Assembly (NCBI RefSeq): GCF_006539985.1
Contig: NZ_BJOB01000016.1
Span: 1-53,821, forward strand
Direction: 5' to 3'
Length of the DNA stretch: 53,821 nt
Origin: Kurthia gibsonii
GTDB lineage: Bacteria > Bacillota > Bacilli > Bacillales_A > Planococcaceae
Made by a program: the position numbers and the translations under genes. Positions 15,481-24,511 of this stretch are shown piece after piece. The notes under the pieces were generated by a model. That model was not told where the DNA came from. It saw nothing but the letters and a program-made list of their open reading frames with translations, and ran no database searches. The stretch's first letter is position 1; each line of letters begins with the position of its first letter.

Positions 15481-16427
15481 CGTGCTTCCGTCTTTCCAAC
15501 AGGTACAGGAACACTTGCTAACACGCGTGCTACAATATCCTCTGCTGTTAAGTTTTCATAACGAATCTCTGGTTTTAAAAGAAGACGATGGGAGAATACG
15601 AATGGTGCTAAATATTGTACATCGTCTGGTGTCACATAGTTTCTTCCTTTTAAAAGCGCATAAGCTTGTGAAGCTTTCATTAAAGCAATCGAAGCACGAG
15701 GGCTTGCTCCTAAATAGATGGCTGTATGTTCACGTGTCGCTTGTGCAATCGATACAATATACTCTTTTAATAATTCTGATACAGCTACTTTATCCACTTG
15801 TTTTTGAAGACCAATCAGTTCTTCAATCGTAATGACTGCTTGTAAATTCTTAAGTGGACTTTCTCCCTCTGCTCGTCTTAACACTTCAATCTCCTCCATT
15901 TTTGTTGGATAACCCATTTTCATTTTTAATAGGAAACGATCGAGTTGTGCTTCTGGTAATGGATACGTTCCTTCGTACTCTACAGGGTTCTGTGTCGCCA
16001 TGACGAAGAATGGTTGACCAATATCGACTGTTTCACCATCAATTGTGACAGAAGCTTCTTCCATCGCTTCTAATAAAGCAGATTGTGTTTTAGGTGATGT
16101 ACGGTTAATTTCATCGGCAAGTACGATATTCCCCATAATCGGCCCCGGACGGAAGTGGAATTCCATCTCTTTTGGGTTATAAATCGAAACACCGACAACA
16201 TCAGAAGGAAGTAAATCAGGCGTGAATTGAATACGCTTAAATTCTGCGCTAAGTGATTTCGCTAAAGCACGAACCATGACCGTCTTACCTACCCCTGGCA
16301 CATCCTCTAATAATACATGCCCTTTGGCTAGTAAAGAAACGAGACTTAATTCGGCAATATGTTTTTTACCAATCATCACTTTCTCGATGTTTTCAATGAC
16401 TGCTTGTAATTTATGTTGTGCTTCCAT
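15477..16427 (-). CDS. yeaC: MoxR-family AAA+ ATPase
   Basis: A 316-residue cytoplasmic AAA+ protein of the MoxR class. Walker A is DVPGVGKT (about 42-49), Walker B is VLADEINR (about 107-114), sensor 1 is FVMATQNPVEYEGTYPLPEAQLDRF (split across about 147-171) and the arginine/lid region contains ASPRASIAL. It is the first gene of a three-gene operon with DUF58 and transglutaminase partners, as in B. subtilis. MoxR ATPases are thought to help fold or activate partner proteins; the partner here would be YeaD/YebA by inference. GGAGG lies six bases before the ATG. Confidence 0.9.
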   Translation of the reverse strand: MEAQHKLQAVIENIEKVMIGKKHIAELSLVSLLAKGHVLLEDVPGVGKTVMVRALAKSLSAEFKRIQFTPDLLPSDVVGVSIYNPKEMEFHFRPGPIMGNIVLADEINRTSPKTQSALLEAMEEASVTIDGETVDIGQPFFVMATQNPVEYEGTYPLPEAQLDRFLLKMKMGYPTKMEEIEVLRRAEGESPLKNLQAVITIEELIGLQKQVDKVAVSELLKEYIVSIAQATREHTAIYLGASPRASIALMKASQAYALLKGRNYVTPDDVQYLAPFVFSHRLLLKPEIRYENLTAEDIVARVLASVPVPVGKTEAR

Positions 16428-16539
16428 CCATATTCCTCCTAATATTACTGATTACTTCTATTTTGAAGTTATTTTCATTTTTCGTCAATCTAAGCGCAAG
16501 AAAACGAATTAAAATATACTTTTGATTTCTTTATTCTAT

Positions 16540-16584
16540 AAAAAAGAGAAGATGCGCTCCAAATGTCACATCTTCCCTCTTTCC
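16540..16584 (-). terminator. Terminator of the nos-like operon
   Basis: On the minus strand AAAGAGGGAAGATG pairs with CATCTTCTCTTT (one bulge) and is followed by TTTTTT. It closes the operon after nosF. Confidence 0.85.
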
Positions 16585-16615
16585 ACCTAGAACATTCATC
16601 CTGTGTGAAACAAAC

Positions 16616-17317
16616 TTAGTATTTTTTGTTTTGCGCACGAATAAGACCGATTTTACGCATGAAAAGTTCCTCCAAGTGTTCAGCTTCACCTTGAGCTAAT
16701 ACCTCTTCTAAAGGGCCATTCATTAACACTTCACCATCATGTAGTAGAAGTACATCGTCTGCCAATTCTTCTGCGAATGATAGTAAGTGTGTAGAGAATA
16801 AAACTGTCTTACCTAAATCTTTTTGTTCTTGTAGGATTTGTTTTAACTCTGCAATCCATAATAGATCCAGTCCGTTCGTTGGTTCATCTAAGATGAGTAA
16901 TTTTTCATCACCTAGTAAACTTTGTGCTAAGTTCAGGCGTTGGCGCATCCCTTTAGAAAATTGACGCACATGCTGTTTTCTAAATTCCCATAGACCAACA
17001 CGCTTTAATACTTGTTCTACATCAGACTTTGGTAATTTTTTCAGATGCGCAAGTAGTTGTAGAATTTCATACGCTGTTAACGTTTGTGGGAAGTTTACGT
17101 CATCTGGCATGTACTTAATCGATACGCCATCTTCCCATTGTAATTCACCTGATTCTAAATCTTCTTGACCGATTAATAAACGAATTAGCGTACTTTTACC
17201 CGCACCATTACCACCTGCTAAAGCAATAATTCTTCCGCTATTTAATTCAAAGTTAATGCCATGTAAACCATTATTAGAGGAATAGACTTTTTTGACATCA
17301 ATACCTTTTACAATCAT
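16616..17317 (-). CDS. nosF: ABC transporter ATPase, NosF-like
   Basis: A 233-residue ABC ATPase with Walker A GGNGAGKST (about 35-43), signature FSKGMRQRLNLAQ (about 131-143), Walker B LLILDEPTNGLD and the switch His in STHLLS. By itself it could be any drug- or membrane-type ABC ATPase, but it is the last gene of an operon that starts with nosL and nosD, and it overlaps the permease stop (ATGA). NosF works with NosY and NosD to supply sulfur for the copper-sulfide centre of nitrous oxide reductase in denitrifiers. No nosZ is present in this window, so another target is possible. Confidence 0.82.
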   Translation of the reverse strand: MIVKGIDVKKVYSSNNGLHGINFELNSGRIIALAGGNGAGKSTLIRLLIGQEDLESGELQWEDGVSIKYMPDDVNFPQTLTAYEILQLLAHLKKLPKSDVEQVLKRVGLWEFRKQHVRQFSKGMRQRLNLAQSLLGDEKLLILDEPTNGLDLLWIAELKQILQEQKDLGKTVLFSTHLLSFAEELADDVLLLHDGEVLMNGPLEEVLAQGEAEHLEELFMRKIGLIRAQNKKY

Positions 17318-18123
17318 TCTGCTTTCCCCTTTCTAGATAGAATCCACTGTGCAAACAGTAGGGGACCTAAAATCCAAGCAACACAAACAACCATATAGAT
17401 TAGATAACCAAAAACAGAATTATAGAATTCTGTAAAGTCAAAGAAGGCAGGTCCTAAAGCAGTTGTTTGTCCAGAGAATAGGAAATAACCGAAGCGAATC
17501 CATTCTGCAGGGTTTAAATGCATCATAATAATCGTTAATGTTAACGTTAATTTACCTGATACGAATGTACCGATTGCCATTAATAAATATGAAATTAATA
17601 GCAGTGCAGCTGCCCAGACAACGAGTGAGAGAGATAGTGCGTGTAATCGGTTTTTCGCAATAACACCGCATAGTACGGCAATTGCTGCAAAAATTAAGAC
17701 GAGTAGGATTGATAATGTAACGAAGACTAAAGGTAATTGCACAGAACCTGCAATACCACTCATAATTAATACGACTGCAAACGATAGGATTAAGATTAAG
17801 AAGAACGATAAAACAATGGAGATGTATTTACCGAAAATGTAACTTCCAAGTGACAGAGGATATGTTTTTAGGAGTGAGTACCACCCTGACTCCACATCGC
17901 TCGCTACACTCATACTACCGATTGTTAAGATGAATAGTGGTAGTAAGAAAAGTAATAGATTTAAAAAGCTTGCTGTTTGTCTCGTAAAACCATCAACAGG
18001 TAATGCGAGTTGTTGAATCAATGCAATTGCTGCAAAGACTAGAATGAACAGAACACCGACAAGTTGCATCCAGCGACTGCGGAGCATCTGCTTCCATTCT
18101 AGTTTAATAAAAAGTTGGTTCAT
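17314..18123 (-). CDS. nosY: ABC transporter permease, NosY-like
   Basis: A 269-residue membrane protein with six hydrophobic segments. The first is separated from the rest by a short extracytoplasmic region, as in ABC-2/NosY-type permeases. LFILTIGSMSVASDVESGWYSLLKTYPLS (about residues 60-88, in two pieces) resembles the conserved cytoplasmic loop of NosY. It starts 6 bases after the nosL stop and ends in a 4-base overlap with nosF. It should form the transmembrane half of the NosFY transporter and interact with NosD outside. Confidence 0.8.
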   Translation of the reverse strand: MNQLFIKLEWKQMLRSRWMQLVGVLFILVFAAIALIQQLALPVDGFTRQTASFLNLLLFLLPLFILTIGSMSVASDVESGWYSLLKTYPLSLGSYIFGKYISIVLSFFLILILSFAVVLIMSGIAGSVQLPLVFVTLSILLVLIFAAIAVLCGVIAKNRLHALSLSLVVWAAALLLISYLLMAIGTFVSGKLTLTLTIIMMHLNPAEWIRFGYFLFSGQTTALGPAFFDFTEFYNSVFGYLIYMVVCVAWILGPLLFAQWILSRKGKAE

Positions 18124-18129
18124 GATGGA

Positions 18130-18579
18130 TTACGCTCCCCAATTAAAGCTTTTTAGTTCGTCAAAGCTCATTACTTTTCCAGAGCCATTCTTTTCAACAT
18201 ATTTTTTTGCTGCTGCTTCATCTTTGAATGCAATGACACCATAACTCATTGGTGTTGGTACTTTTTTATCGTAAACGAATGTTGATTTTTCAACGTCTAA
18301 CCATTCGTCACTGTCATTATCTTTAATGAATGCTTCACCAATATCATCTTTGTTCATTGTTTTATAGTAATCCATTAAACAACCGAGATCATCGAACATT
18401 TCATAATCGCCATTTTTCAAAGCGATTTGTCCAGCGTATTTTTCATTCGCTAAACTCATGTTACAGATTTTGCAAATGTCTGTTTGTTTATTAATTTCTT
18501 TTGCTTCATATTCTTTATTACCACAAGCAGTTAATAAGAGACTTGTTGCTAAAAGTGCGCTTAACCATTTTTTCTTCAT
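18130..18579 (-). CDS. nosL: NosL-family copper-binding lipoprotein (second copy)
   Basis: A 149-residue lipoprotein: the lipobox LLTAC gives lipidated Cys19, and the mature part carries KICNMSLANEKYAGQI and DLGCLMDYY, which match the NosL pattern of a CxxCxM-like copper site followed by a second Cys. The C-terminal half (VPTPMSYGVIAFKDEAAAKKYV) is also typical of NosL. NosL delivers Cu(I) to nitrous oxide reductase in denitrifiers. It is the smaller of two NosL-like proteins in this operon and overlaps the nosD stop by 4 bases. Confidence 0.85.
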   Translation of the reverse strand: MKKKWLSALLATSLLLTACGNKEYEAKEINKQTDICKICNMSLANEKYAGQIALKNGDYEMFDDLGCLMDYYKTMNKDDIGEAFIKDNDSDEWLDVEKSTFVYDKKVPTPMSYGVIAFKDEAAAKKYVEKNGSGKVMSFDELKSFNWGA

Positions 18580-19853
18580 ATTTTAACACTCCTTCTCCAG
18601 CCATAAAGACTACCAATAAATAAAATACCACCTAAAATAATGAGCCACATTTTCATTGGGCGATCTGTTTCAAATTCTGTAATGGATTTCATACGTGGTT
18701 TTTCATCCACTAATTGACTTGTTTCTGTCTTATTTGTTTGTTGGTCCATCTGATTCAGTAGTACAACACTTGGTGATTCAATGTAGTATTGGTAAGCAGG
18801 TTCGCGTACCATCCACTGCCCGAAACTTTGAAGTGCTACATATTTGGAGTCGCCAATACCATCATCTTCTACGTCAAAACCAGAATAATCATCATAGTAG
18901 TTTCCGACAATATTACTCGCTGTACCATCTGAACGAATGTTCACGATATTCCCCAGGAAATCATTATGCTCTACTTTGTTCTCTTTATAAGACCCTGTGA
19001 ATTCAACTGCTGTTTGATTCGTTAAAAATGTATTATCAAGAATCGTTGATTTTTTCATATTTTGACTTGAAATCGCTGTTCGATTCCCGATTAATTCATT
19101 ATTTTTCGTCACGATATTCTCTGCATTATAAAGTGTAAAACCTGAACTATTCCAATCACTTTGATATTGGATTTTGTTCTTTTCTAATAATGCATTTTTC
19201 GCAATCATGAGCATAATTCCTGTCACATTATTTTCAAGTGTATTTCCTGTTGCATAAATATCTTTTCCGTACATATAGTGAAGACCATAACGACTAAATG
19301 TAGCAATATTATTAATGATTCGTGATCCTGTTACACGTTCTAAATAATAAGCATCTAGCACTTCTGTAATGTCACTATCGGAGATATTAATGCGCTTACT
19401 ATCATATGCCGCAATCCCTGTCCCCTTATCTGCATACTGTCCATCAATACCACGCATCTTAAAGTTTTTTACGTGGACATCCGATGAGTTTCGAATGTTT
19501 ACACCGCTGAACATATAGACCATCTTCAGGTTCTCAATATGTATTTGTGAAGATTTCTTCACATCTATGGCAGACTGAGAACGTGAAAAGTTCAAATTTT
19601 TAAGGGTGACATCTTTTGTATTTTCGATTGTTAATACGGTCTTATCATAGCCAGCTTTCAGCAGTGTTTTTTCACCACCGACAATCGTAATCGGCTTACG
19701 AACCGTTGCCTGTTCTCGGTACACACGATCAAATAGTTTTAACGTGCCTCCGCTTGGCGTTTTGTCGATTTGTTTTTGTAGTGATTCAGCATGGGCTTGT
19801 GCTGAAAAGCCAATTAAGCTAATGAAAAAAACGAGTAAAAAACGCCATTTCAT
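18576..19853 (-). CDS. nosD: NosD-like periplasmic beta-helix protein
   Basis: A 425-residue secreted and membrane-tethered protein. A signal peptide (MKWRFLLVFFISLIGFSAQAHA) ends near residue 22; residues 30-360 form the right-handed beta-helix repeats of the CASH/NosD domain, rich in Asn/Asp turns; and a C-terminal segment (WLIILGGILFIGSLYGW) anchors it. NosD acts with NosFY in copper-sulfide cluster assembly of nitrous oxide reductase. I chose the ATG at 19853 because TGGAGG precedes it, not the in-frame start at 19910, which has no ribosome site and would bury the signal peptide. Confidence 0.87.
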   Translation of the reverse strand: MKWRFLLVFFISLIGFSAQAHAESLQKQIDKTPSGGTLKLFDRVYREQATVRKPITIVGGEKTLLKAGYDKTVLTIENTKDVTLKNLNFSRSQSAIDVKKSSQIHIENLKMVYMFSGVNIRNSSDVHVKNFKMRGIDGQYADKGTGIAAYDSKRINISDSDITEVLDAYYLERVTGSRIINNIATFSRYGLHYMYGKDIYATGNTLENNVTGIMLMIAKNALLEKNKIQYQSDWNSSGFTLYNAENIVTKNNELIGNRTAISSQNMKKSTILDNTFLTNQTAVEFTGSYKENKVEHNDFLGNIVNIRSDGTASNIVGNYYDDYSGFDVEDDGIGDSKYVALQSFGQWMVREPAYQYYIESPSVVLLNQMDQQTNKTETSQLVDEKPRMKSITEFETDRPMKMWLIILGGILFIGSLYGWRRSVKI

Positions 19854-19921
19854 ATTGGTGCCTCCATTAACTACAAAGGGGAATTGCCCAAAAGGACAAC
19901 TCCACTCCATGTATTATTTAC

Positions 19922-20560
19922 TTAATGACCGCTGTTATCTGAATGTTCTTCGCTGTCTTTATGGCCTTCTTTGCTATCACCGTGGTGACCGCCACCATTT
20001 GCTGCTTTGTACTTTTCGTGTGCTACATCATCAATGTCACTTACTTTTACGATTTTTGCACCTTTATGTTTGTCTGTGAAAGCTTTTGCACTTGCATCGT
20101 CTTTGAAGTAAGCAAAACCATAATGCATTGGTGTTTTAATGTCGCCTTTGACAACAACTGCATCATCAAGTTTCATCCAACTCTTATCATCGTAGTTTCT
20201 CACATATTTATCAAGTGTTACGTCGTGCTTTCTTTCATAGTTTAACATACAACCTGCATCATCAAAGAATAAATTCTTTCCGTCTTTGTCGACAGCTTGA
20301 GCTGTAAATGCGCCCATTTCATCAGACTTTTGATACACCGTCATATTACAGAATGCACATACTTCATCTTTCGCTGGCTCTTTTAATGTGACGCCATCCA
20401 CTACAGTTGTACCATTTGAATCTTTTGTTTGATTTTCAGTTTGTGTTGTTGAAGCCGTTGTCTTTGGTGATTCCTCTTTCTTTGCTTCATCTTCTGTATT
20501 TCCGCAAGCTGTTAATAATGACATAGCAATTAATGCACTAATTCCTAAATGATATTTCAT
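19922..20560 (-). CDS. nosL: NosL-family copper-binding lipoprotein with His-rich tail
   Basis: A 212-residue lipoprotein, the first gene of the operon. The lipobox LLTAC precedes a low-complexity Thr/Glu/Lys spacer (about 20-55); the NosL core then shows VCAFCNMTVYQKSDEMGAF and FDDAGCMLNYE, and PMHYGFAYFKDDASAKAF. The C-terminus is a His/Gly/Asp-rich tail (GGGHHGDSKEGH, then HSDNSGH) that may hold additional copper; ordinary NosL proteins lack it. The ATG at 20560 has AAAGGAG at 10 bases. It leads a five-gene operon with nosD, nosL, nosY and nosF. TTGTGAAAT just upstream resembles ResD-type sites, but this is weak. Confidence 0.85.
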   Translation of the reverse strand: MKYHLGISALIAMSLLTACGNTEDEAKKEESPKTTASTTQTENQTKDSNGTTVVDGVTLKEPAKDEVCAFCNMTVYQKSDEMGAFTAQAVDKDGKNLFFDDAGCMLNYERKHDVTLDKYVRNYDDKSWMKLDDAVVVKGDIKTPMHYGFAYFKDDASAKAFTDKHKGAKIVKVSDIDDVAHEKYKAANGGGHHGDSKEGHKDSEEHSDNSGH

Positions 20561-20696
20561 ATATTTTCCACTCCTTTTTTTCATTCACTTTATACTCTAA
20601 CGGTCAATTGTGAAATAAGATGAAAGTTCATGTGACTTTTTTTCGTCAAAAATGAAATCTATTAGACAAAAATCATCGAAACTTTTCACATAAAAA

Positions 20697-20727
20697 AAGA
20701 ACCGTACTTAATTTTGTACGGTCTCTT
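20697..20727 (-). terminator. Terminator of pncB-nadE
   Basis: On the minus strand ACCGTAC and GTACGGT pair, with AAAGAG/CTTT extensions, and a long T-run follows. It separates nadE from the nos promoter region. Confidence 0.85.
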
Positions 20728-20745
20728 TCATTCTACACGAACATA

Positions 20746-21570
20746 CTATTTCCAAAAATCATCGTACACGGTAATTGGTAGATGACGTTTATGTTGTGAG
20801 CGTAAATAATGCTTTTCAAGTGTTTCTTGTGCTGCTTTTGGAATTTCCTTACCTTCCAAGTAATCATCAATTTCATCATATGTGATGCCAAGCGCTACCT
20901 CATCTGGCAGAGAAGGACGGTCTTCTTCAAGATCGGCAGTTGGTGTTTTTTCATATAGATGTTTTGGACATCCGAGTTCCGCTAACATCGCGCGACCTTG
21001 ACGCTTATTCAAACGCCATAAAGGTGTTAAATCTGCACCACCGTCACCGTACTTTGTATAGAAACCTGTTACGGCCTCTGCCGCATGGTCTGTGCCAATG
21101 ACAACCGCTTGTTTCGCAGCCGCAAGCGCAAACTGGACTTTCATACGTTCACGTGCTTTGTCATTTCCTTTGATAAAGTCAGATATTGTAATACCTGCGT
21201 CTGCTAAAGCTTGAACACCTGCATCTACTGCTGGTTTTATATTCACTGTATAAACCTGTGTTGGATTCATAAAAGCAAGCGCATCATTACAATCTGATTC
21301 ATCTGCTTGTACACCGTAAGGGAGGCGTACTGCATAAAACGCATAGCGCTGTTCACCTACTTCATCATTCAATTCATCTACAGCCATTTGTGTTAGTTTG
21401 CCTGCCAATGTTGAATCTTGTCCACCTGAAATACCTAATACGAAGCCTTTTAAGAATGCGTGCTTATGTGCATATTCCTTTAAAAAATCAATTGTACGAC
21501 GAATTTCTTCATGTACATTAATCGTTGGTTGTACATGTAATTCTTTTATAATCTGTTGTTGAAGTGTCAT
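20746..21570 (-). CDS. nadE: NH3-dependent NAD+ synthetase
   Basis: A 274-residue NadE of the ammonia-dependent Bacillus type that amidates nicotinate adenine dinucleotide to NAD+ with ATP. The PP-loop [12 protein letters not shown] (about 49-60), [26 protein letters not shown] (split over about 161-186) and the C-terminal [16 protein letters not shown] are all canonical. It has no glutaminase domain, and its length matches B. subtilis NadE (272). Its ATG overlaps the pncB stop by four bases, so the two enzymes of nicotinate salvage are co-translated. Confidence 0.96.
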   Translation of the reverse strand: MTLQQQIIKELHVQPTINVHEEIRRTIDFLKEYAHKHAFLKGFVLGISGGQDSTLAGKLTQMAVDELNDEVGEQRYAFYAVRLPYGVQADESDCNDALAFMNPTQVYTVNIKPAVDAGVQALADAGITISDFIKGNDKARERMKVQFALAAAKQAVVIGTDHAAEAVTGFYTKYGDGGADLTPLWRLNKRQGRAMLAELGCPKHLYEKTPTADLEEDRPSLPDEVALGITYDEIDDYLEGKEIPKAAQETLEKHYLRSQHKRHLPITVYDDFWK

Positions 21571-23054
21571 TTTTCAAAGCCTCCAATTCGATCATTTACC
21601 ACCTTAATCATTTCTTGTACTTCTGCGATGTTACGCATTTTGTTATCCCAACATTTTTGGCTTAAATCAACAGGATATTCTTCTGGATTTAGTGAACGCT
21701 TATATTCATCCCATAGTAATTGTAAGTTGTCTTTTGCATATTGCTTCATCTCATACACTGTTGGATTTGTGTAGATGACTTCACCTTGCTCAATCACTTT
21801 TGTGTGTAAGTTCTTCGCTTCAAAGTTTGTGACAAATTTTGAGATGAATGTATGAACAGGATGGAACATCTTAATTTTTTCTTCTGATTGTGGGTCTTCA
21901 TCATACATCGTAATGTAATCCCCCTCAGCCTTACCATTTTCACGATCGATAATACGGTATAGCTTTTTGCGTCCTGGTGTCGTCACTTTTTCTGCGTTTG
22001 CTGAAATCTTAATTGTATCGACCATCTCACCATGTTCATCCTCAATTGATACAATTTTATAGACTGCACCTAATGCTGGTTGGTCATAGGCTGTAATAAT
22101 CTTTGTACCGATTCCCCACATATCCACTTTTGCATCTTGTGCTTTTAAGTTCAACATCGTGTATTCATCTAAATCATTTGAAACAACGATTTTTGCGTCT
22201 TTGAATCCTGCTTCGTCTAACATTTTTCGAGCAGCTTTTGATAGAAAAGCGATATCACCGCTATCTAAACGAATACCGATAAAGTTAATTTTGTCACCTA
22301 ATTCTTTTGCAACTTGAATCGCTGAAGGAACACCGGATTTTAATGTATCGAATGTATCAACTAAGAATACGCAGTCTCGGTGACGACGTGCGTATGCATG
22401 GAACGCTTCATAATCACTGCGGTAAGATTGAACAAGTGAATGTGCATGTGTTCCAGCGACAGGGAGGTCAAATAATTTTCCTGCGCGCACATTACTTGTG
22501 GATTCAAATCCACCAATAATGGCAGCACGTGTACCCCAAATCGCTGCATCCATCTCTTGCGCGCGACGTGTACCAAACTCCATTACAATCTCATTTTCTG
22601 CTACATGTTTAATACGACTTGCTTTTGTTGCGATTAATGTTTGGTAGTTCACAATATTTAAGAGAGCTGTTTCGATTAATTGCGCTTCTACAAGAGGCGC
22701 TTCAATGCGTACAATCGGTTCATTGCCAAAGACAATCTCACCTTCTACCATTGAATAAACATCACCTGTAAAACGTAGATCTTTCAAATACTCAATAAAA
22801 TCTTCTTGATAACCTACTTCATCACGTAAATAGGCAATATCAGATTCACTGAATTTAAAATCTCGTAAATACTCAAGCATGCGTTCCAAACCGGCAAATA
22901 TAGCGTATCCATTGCCAAACGGAAGTTTTCTAAAATAAAGTTCAAACACTGATTTTCGATTATGAATCCCATCCGCCCAATAAGATTCTGCCATATTAAT
23001 TTGATATAAGTCTGTGTGTAACGCTAAGCTGTCGTCAGGATAAGTTGCTTTCAT
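21567..23054 (-). CDS. pncB: Nicotinate phosphoribosyltransferase
   Basis: A 495-residue NAPRTase that makes nicotinate mononucleotide from nicotinate and PRPP, feeding NadD and then NadE. Typical stretches are [15 protein letters not shown] (16-30), the EFGTRRAQ and [11 protein letters not shown] motifs (the latter with the phosphorylated His) and [11 protein letters not shown] for the PRPP site. The length agrees with the Bacillus enzyme (about 490). It is the first gene of a two-gene operon with nadE. A promoter-like TATAAT and a 10-base inverted repeat lie 200 bases upstream, in the divergent region shared with the purine phosphoribosyltransferase. Confidence 0.95.
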   Translation of the reverse strand: MKATYPDDSLALHTDLYQINMAESYWADGIHNRKSVFELYFRKLPFGNGYAIFAGLERMLEYLRDFKFSESDIAYLRDEVGYQEDFIEYLKDLRFTGDVYSMVEGEIVFGNEPIVRIEAPLVEAQLIETALLNIVNYQTLIATKASRIKHVAENEIVMEFGTRRAQEMDAAIWGTRAAIIGGFESTSNVRAGKLFDLPVAGTHAHSLVQSYRSDYEAFHAYARRHRDCVFLVDTFDTLKSGVPSAIQVAKELGDKINFIGIRLDSGDIAFLSKAARKMLDEAGFKDAKIVVSNDLDEYTMLNLKAQDAKVDMWGIGTKIITAYDQPALGAVYKIVSIEDEHGEMVDTIKISANAEKVTTPGRKKLYRIIDRENGKAEGDYITMYDEDPQSEEKIKMFHPVHTFISKFVTNFEAKNLHTKVIEQGEVIYTNPTVYEMKQYAKDNLQLLWDEYKRSLNPEEYPVDLSQKCWDNKMRNIAEVQEMIKVVNDRIGGFEK

Positions 23055-23252
23055 CTTTACACTCCTTCTTCCCCTGTTTCATTTAGTCATTTAATACTTC
23101 ATTTAGCGAATTACTCCGTATATTACCCGAATGGCTCCATTTCAAGTCATCTCTCATATATTTCAACGCTAAAATAAATATGTATGTCTATTATCATAGC
23201 AAAAAATAAGAGGTAAGTCGTCTATCTTGTCATAACTTTGACACATACACAT

Positions 23253-23297
23253 TTTGTAAGTGCTATTATACCATGTAAAAAGTAAACCACTTACAAA
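23253..23297. promoter_or_regulatory. Inverted repeat in the pncB/apt divergent region
   Basis: TTTGTAAGTG and CACTTACAAA form perfect 10-base arms, 25 bases apart, around a TATAAT/TATTAT sequence. TTGACA lies just left of it on the plus strand but 20 bases from TATTAT, too far for a normal promoter. The rest of 23055-23416 is AT-rich without a gene. A NAD- or purine-responsive repressor is possible; which one is unknown. Confidence 0.45.
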
Positions 23298-23416
23298 AAT
23301 CATTTGAAGTATTCGACTATAGCGATTAAACTAAATAGGCACCATATTTTCCTATTCCTTACATATGCTTTTTGAAGTTATGTTTGGAATTTAAAAGAGG
23401 AGAGGAAAAAGTTCAC

Positions 23417-23980
23417 ATGAAGACCTATACGGTTCAAATTGCTGGATTTACACGTCATTTACCCATCGTTCAAATCGAAGAAAACTTATCAATTGCAAGT
23501 TTTGATTTACTTGGGGATGTAGAACTTGTTGAAGTAGCTGCACAAAAACTGGCTGAAAAACTACCGCATGTTGATGTGCTCATCACAGCAGAAGCAAAAG
23601 GTATACCACTTGTTTATGAACTATCAAAGAAGTTACAATTACCACGCTATGTTGTCGCACGCAAACAAATAAAAAGTTATATGAACCAACCCATAATTCA
23701 TGAAGTAAACTCGATGACAACGTCGACACCTCAGATTTTAGCAATTGGCTATGAGGATGCTGCTTTTTTAAATTATAAACGTGTTGCCATTGTTGATGAT
23801 GTTATTAGCTCAGGTTCTTCTCTTGAAGCATTAGAAGCTCTTGTACAAAAATCTGGCGGTGAAATTGTTGCAAAAGCCTGTATCTTAGTAGAAGGCGACT
23901 CCAGTGGTCGTTGCGATGTGATCTATTTAGACAAGCTACCACTTTTCACTAATCACATACCAAATCTATCACATACATAA
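23417..23980 (+). CDS. Adenine phosphoribosyltransferase-like protein
   Basis: A 187-residue type I phosphoribosyltransferase. The PRPP-binding motif is VAIVDDVISSGSS (about 124-136), preceded by VLITAEAKGIPLVYELSK, which is typical of the Apt/Xpt group and its transcription-factor relatives such as PurR C-terminal domains. Without an N-terminal helix-turn-helix, an enzyme role in purine salvage is more likely than regulation. The protein is about 15 residues longer than B. subtilis Apt (170) and less conserved, so adenine or xanthine specificity is open. The ATG at 23417 follows GAGGAGAGG at 11 bases; an earlier in-frame start at 23372 has none. It is a single gene, divergent from pncB, and ends at a strong terminator. 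Confidence 0.75.
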   Translation: MKTYTVQIAGFTRHLPIVQIEENLSIASFDLLGDVELVEVAAQKLAEKLPHVDVLITAEAKGIPLVYELSKKLQLPRYVVARKQIKSYMNQPIIHEVNSMTTSTPQILAIGYEDAAFLNYKRVAIVDDVISSGSSLEALEALVQKSGGEIVAKACILVEGDSSGRCDVIYLDKLPLFTNHIPNLSHT

Positions 23981-23983
23981 TAA

Positions 23984-24022
23984 AAGGAGGACAGAATAAT
24001 TTTATAATCATCTGTCCTCCTT
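23984..24022. terminator. Bidirectional terminator
   Basis: AAGGAGGACAGA and TCTGTCCTCCTT form a perfect 12-base stem with a 15-base loop. It lies between the convergent phosphoribosyltransferase and ogt genes. Confidence 0.9.
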
Positions 24023-24027
24023 CACCA

Positions 24028-24501
24028 TTATATTTGAATTTTTTCATGTTGTAGTAAACGCTCTTTCAGTGGTAAACCGCTACGAAATCCTGTTAATTTA
24101 CCATTCTTTCCAATAACACGATGACATGGAATGACAATGAGTAACGGATTTTTTCCAATTGCAGATGCTACAGCACGTGTCGCAGTTGGCTTACCAATCG
24201 CTTCTGCTATTTGTGCATAATAACGAGTCTCCCCATACGGAATGTTTACGAGCTCTTGCCAAACTTTTTTTTGAAAATCTGTTCCCTGTAAATCAATTGT
24301 TATCTGATCCAATTTGAATGCTTGATCTTTTGCATATGCTTCAAAATGATTTATGAATGGTGCTAACTTCAAATCATCTCGAATTAGATGATCTGCGTAT
24401 TCATTCAATTCATCCCAATCATTCGTTACAAAAGACAGCCCTTCTTCTGTACAAGCAACATAAAATTTCGTTTCTAGCGCTTGCCATTCCGTATAGTACA
24501 T
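24028..24501 (-). CDS. ogt: Methylated-DNA-protein-cysteine methyltransferase
   Basis: A 157-residue suicide enzyme that removes methyl groups from O6-methylguanine. The active site IPCHRVIG has the acceptor Cys126; the helix-turn-helix TATRAVASAIGKNP and the final GLPLKERLL are canonical. An N-terminal non-catalytic domain fills about residues 1-70. It starts 10 bases after adaA, giving the adaptive-response operon adaA-adaB (Ogt/AdaB) as in B. subtilis, so AdaA should induce it after methylation damage. Confidence 0.94.
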   Translation of the reverse strand: MYYTEWQALETKFYVACTEEGLSFVTNDWDELNEYADHLIRDDLKLAPFINHFEAYAKDQAFKLDQITIDLQGTDFQKKVWQELVNIPYGETRYYAQIAEAIGKPTATRAVASAIGKNPLLIVIPCHRVIGKNGKLTGFRSGLPLKERLLQHEKIQI

Positions 24502-24511
24502 AACATCACAC

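Noticed and set aside
20585-20690. FNR/ResD control of the nos-like operon
   Set aside because: TTGTGAAAT is suggestive, but there is no palindromic FNR site and single ResD-like matches are common in AT-rich DNA; not strong enough to annotate.
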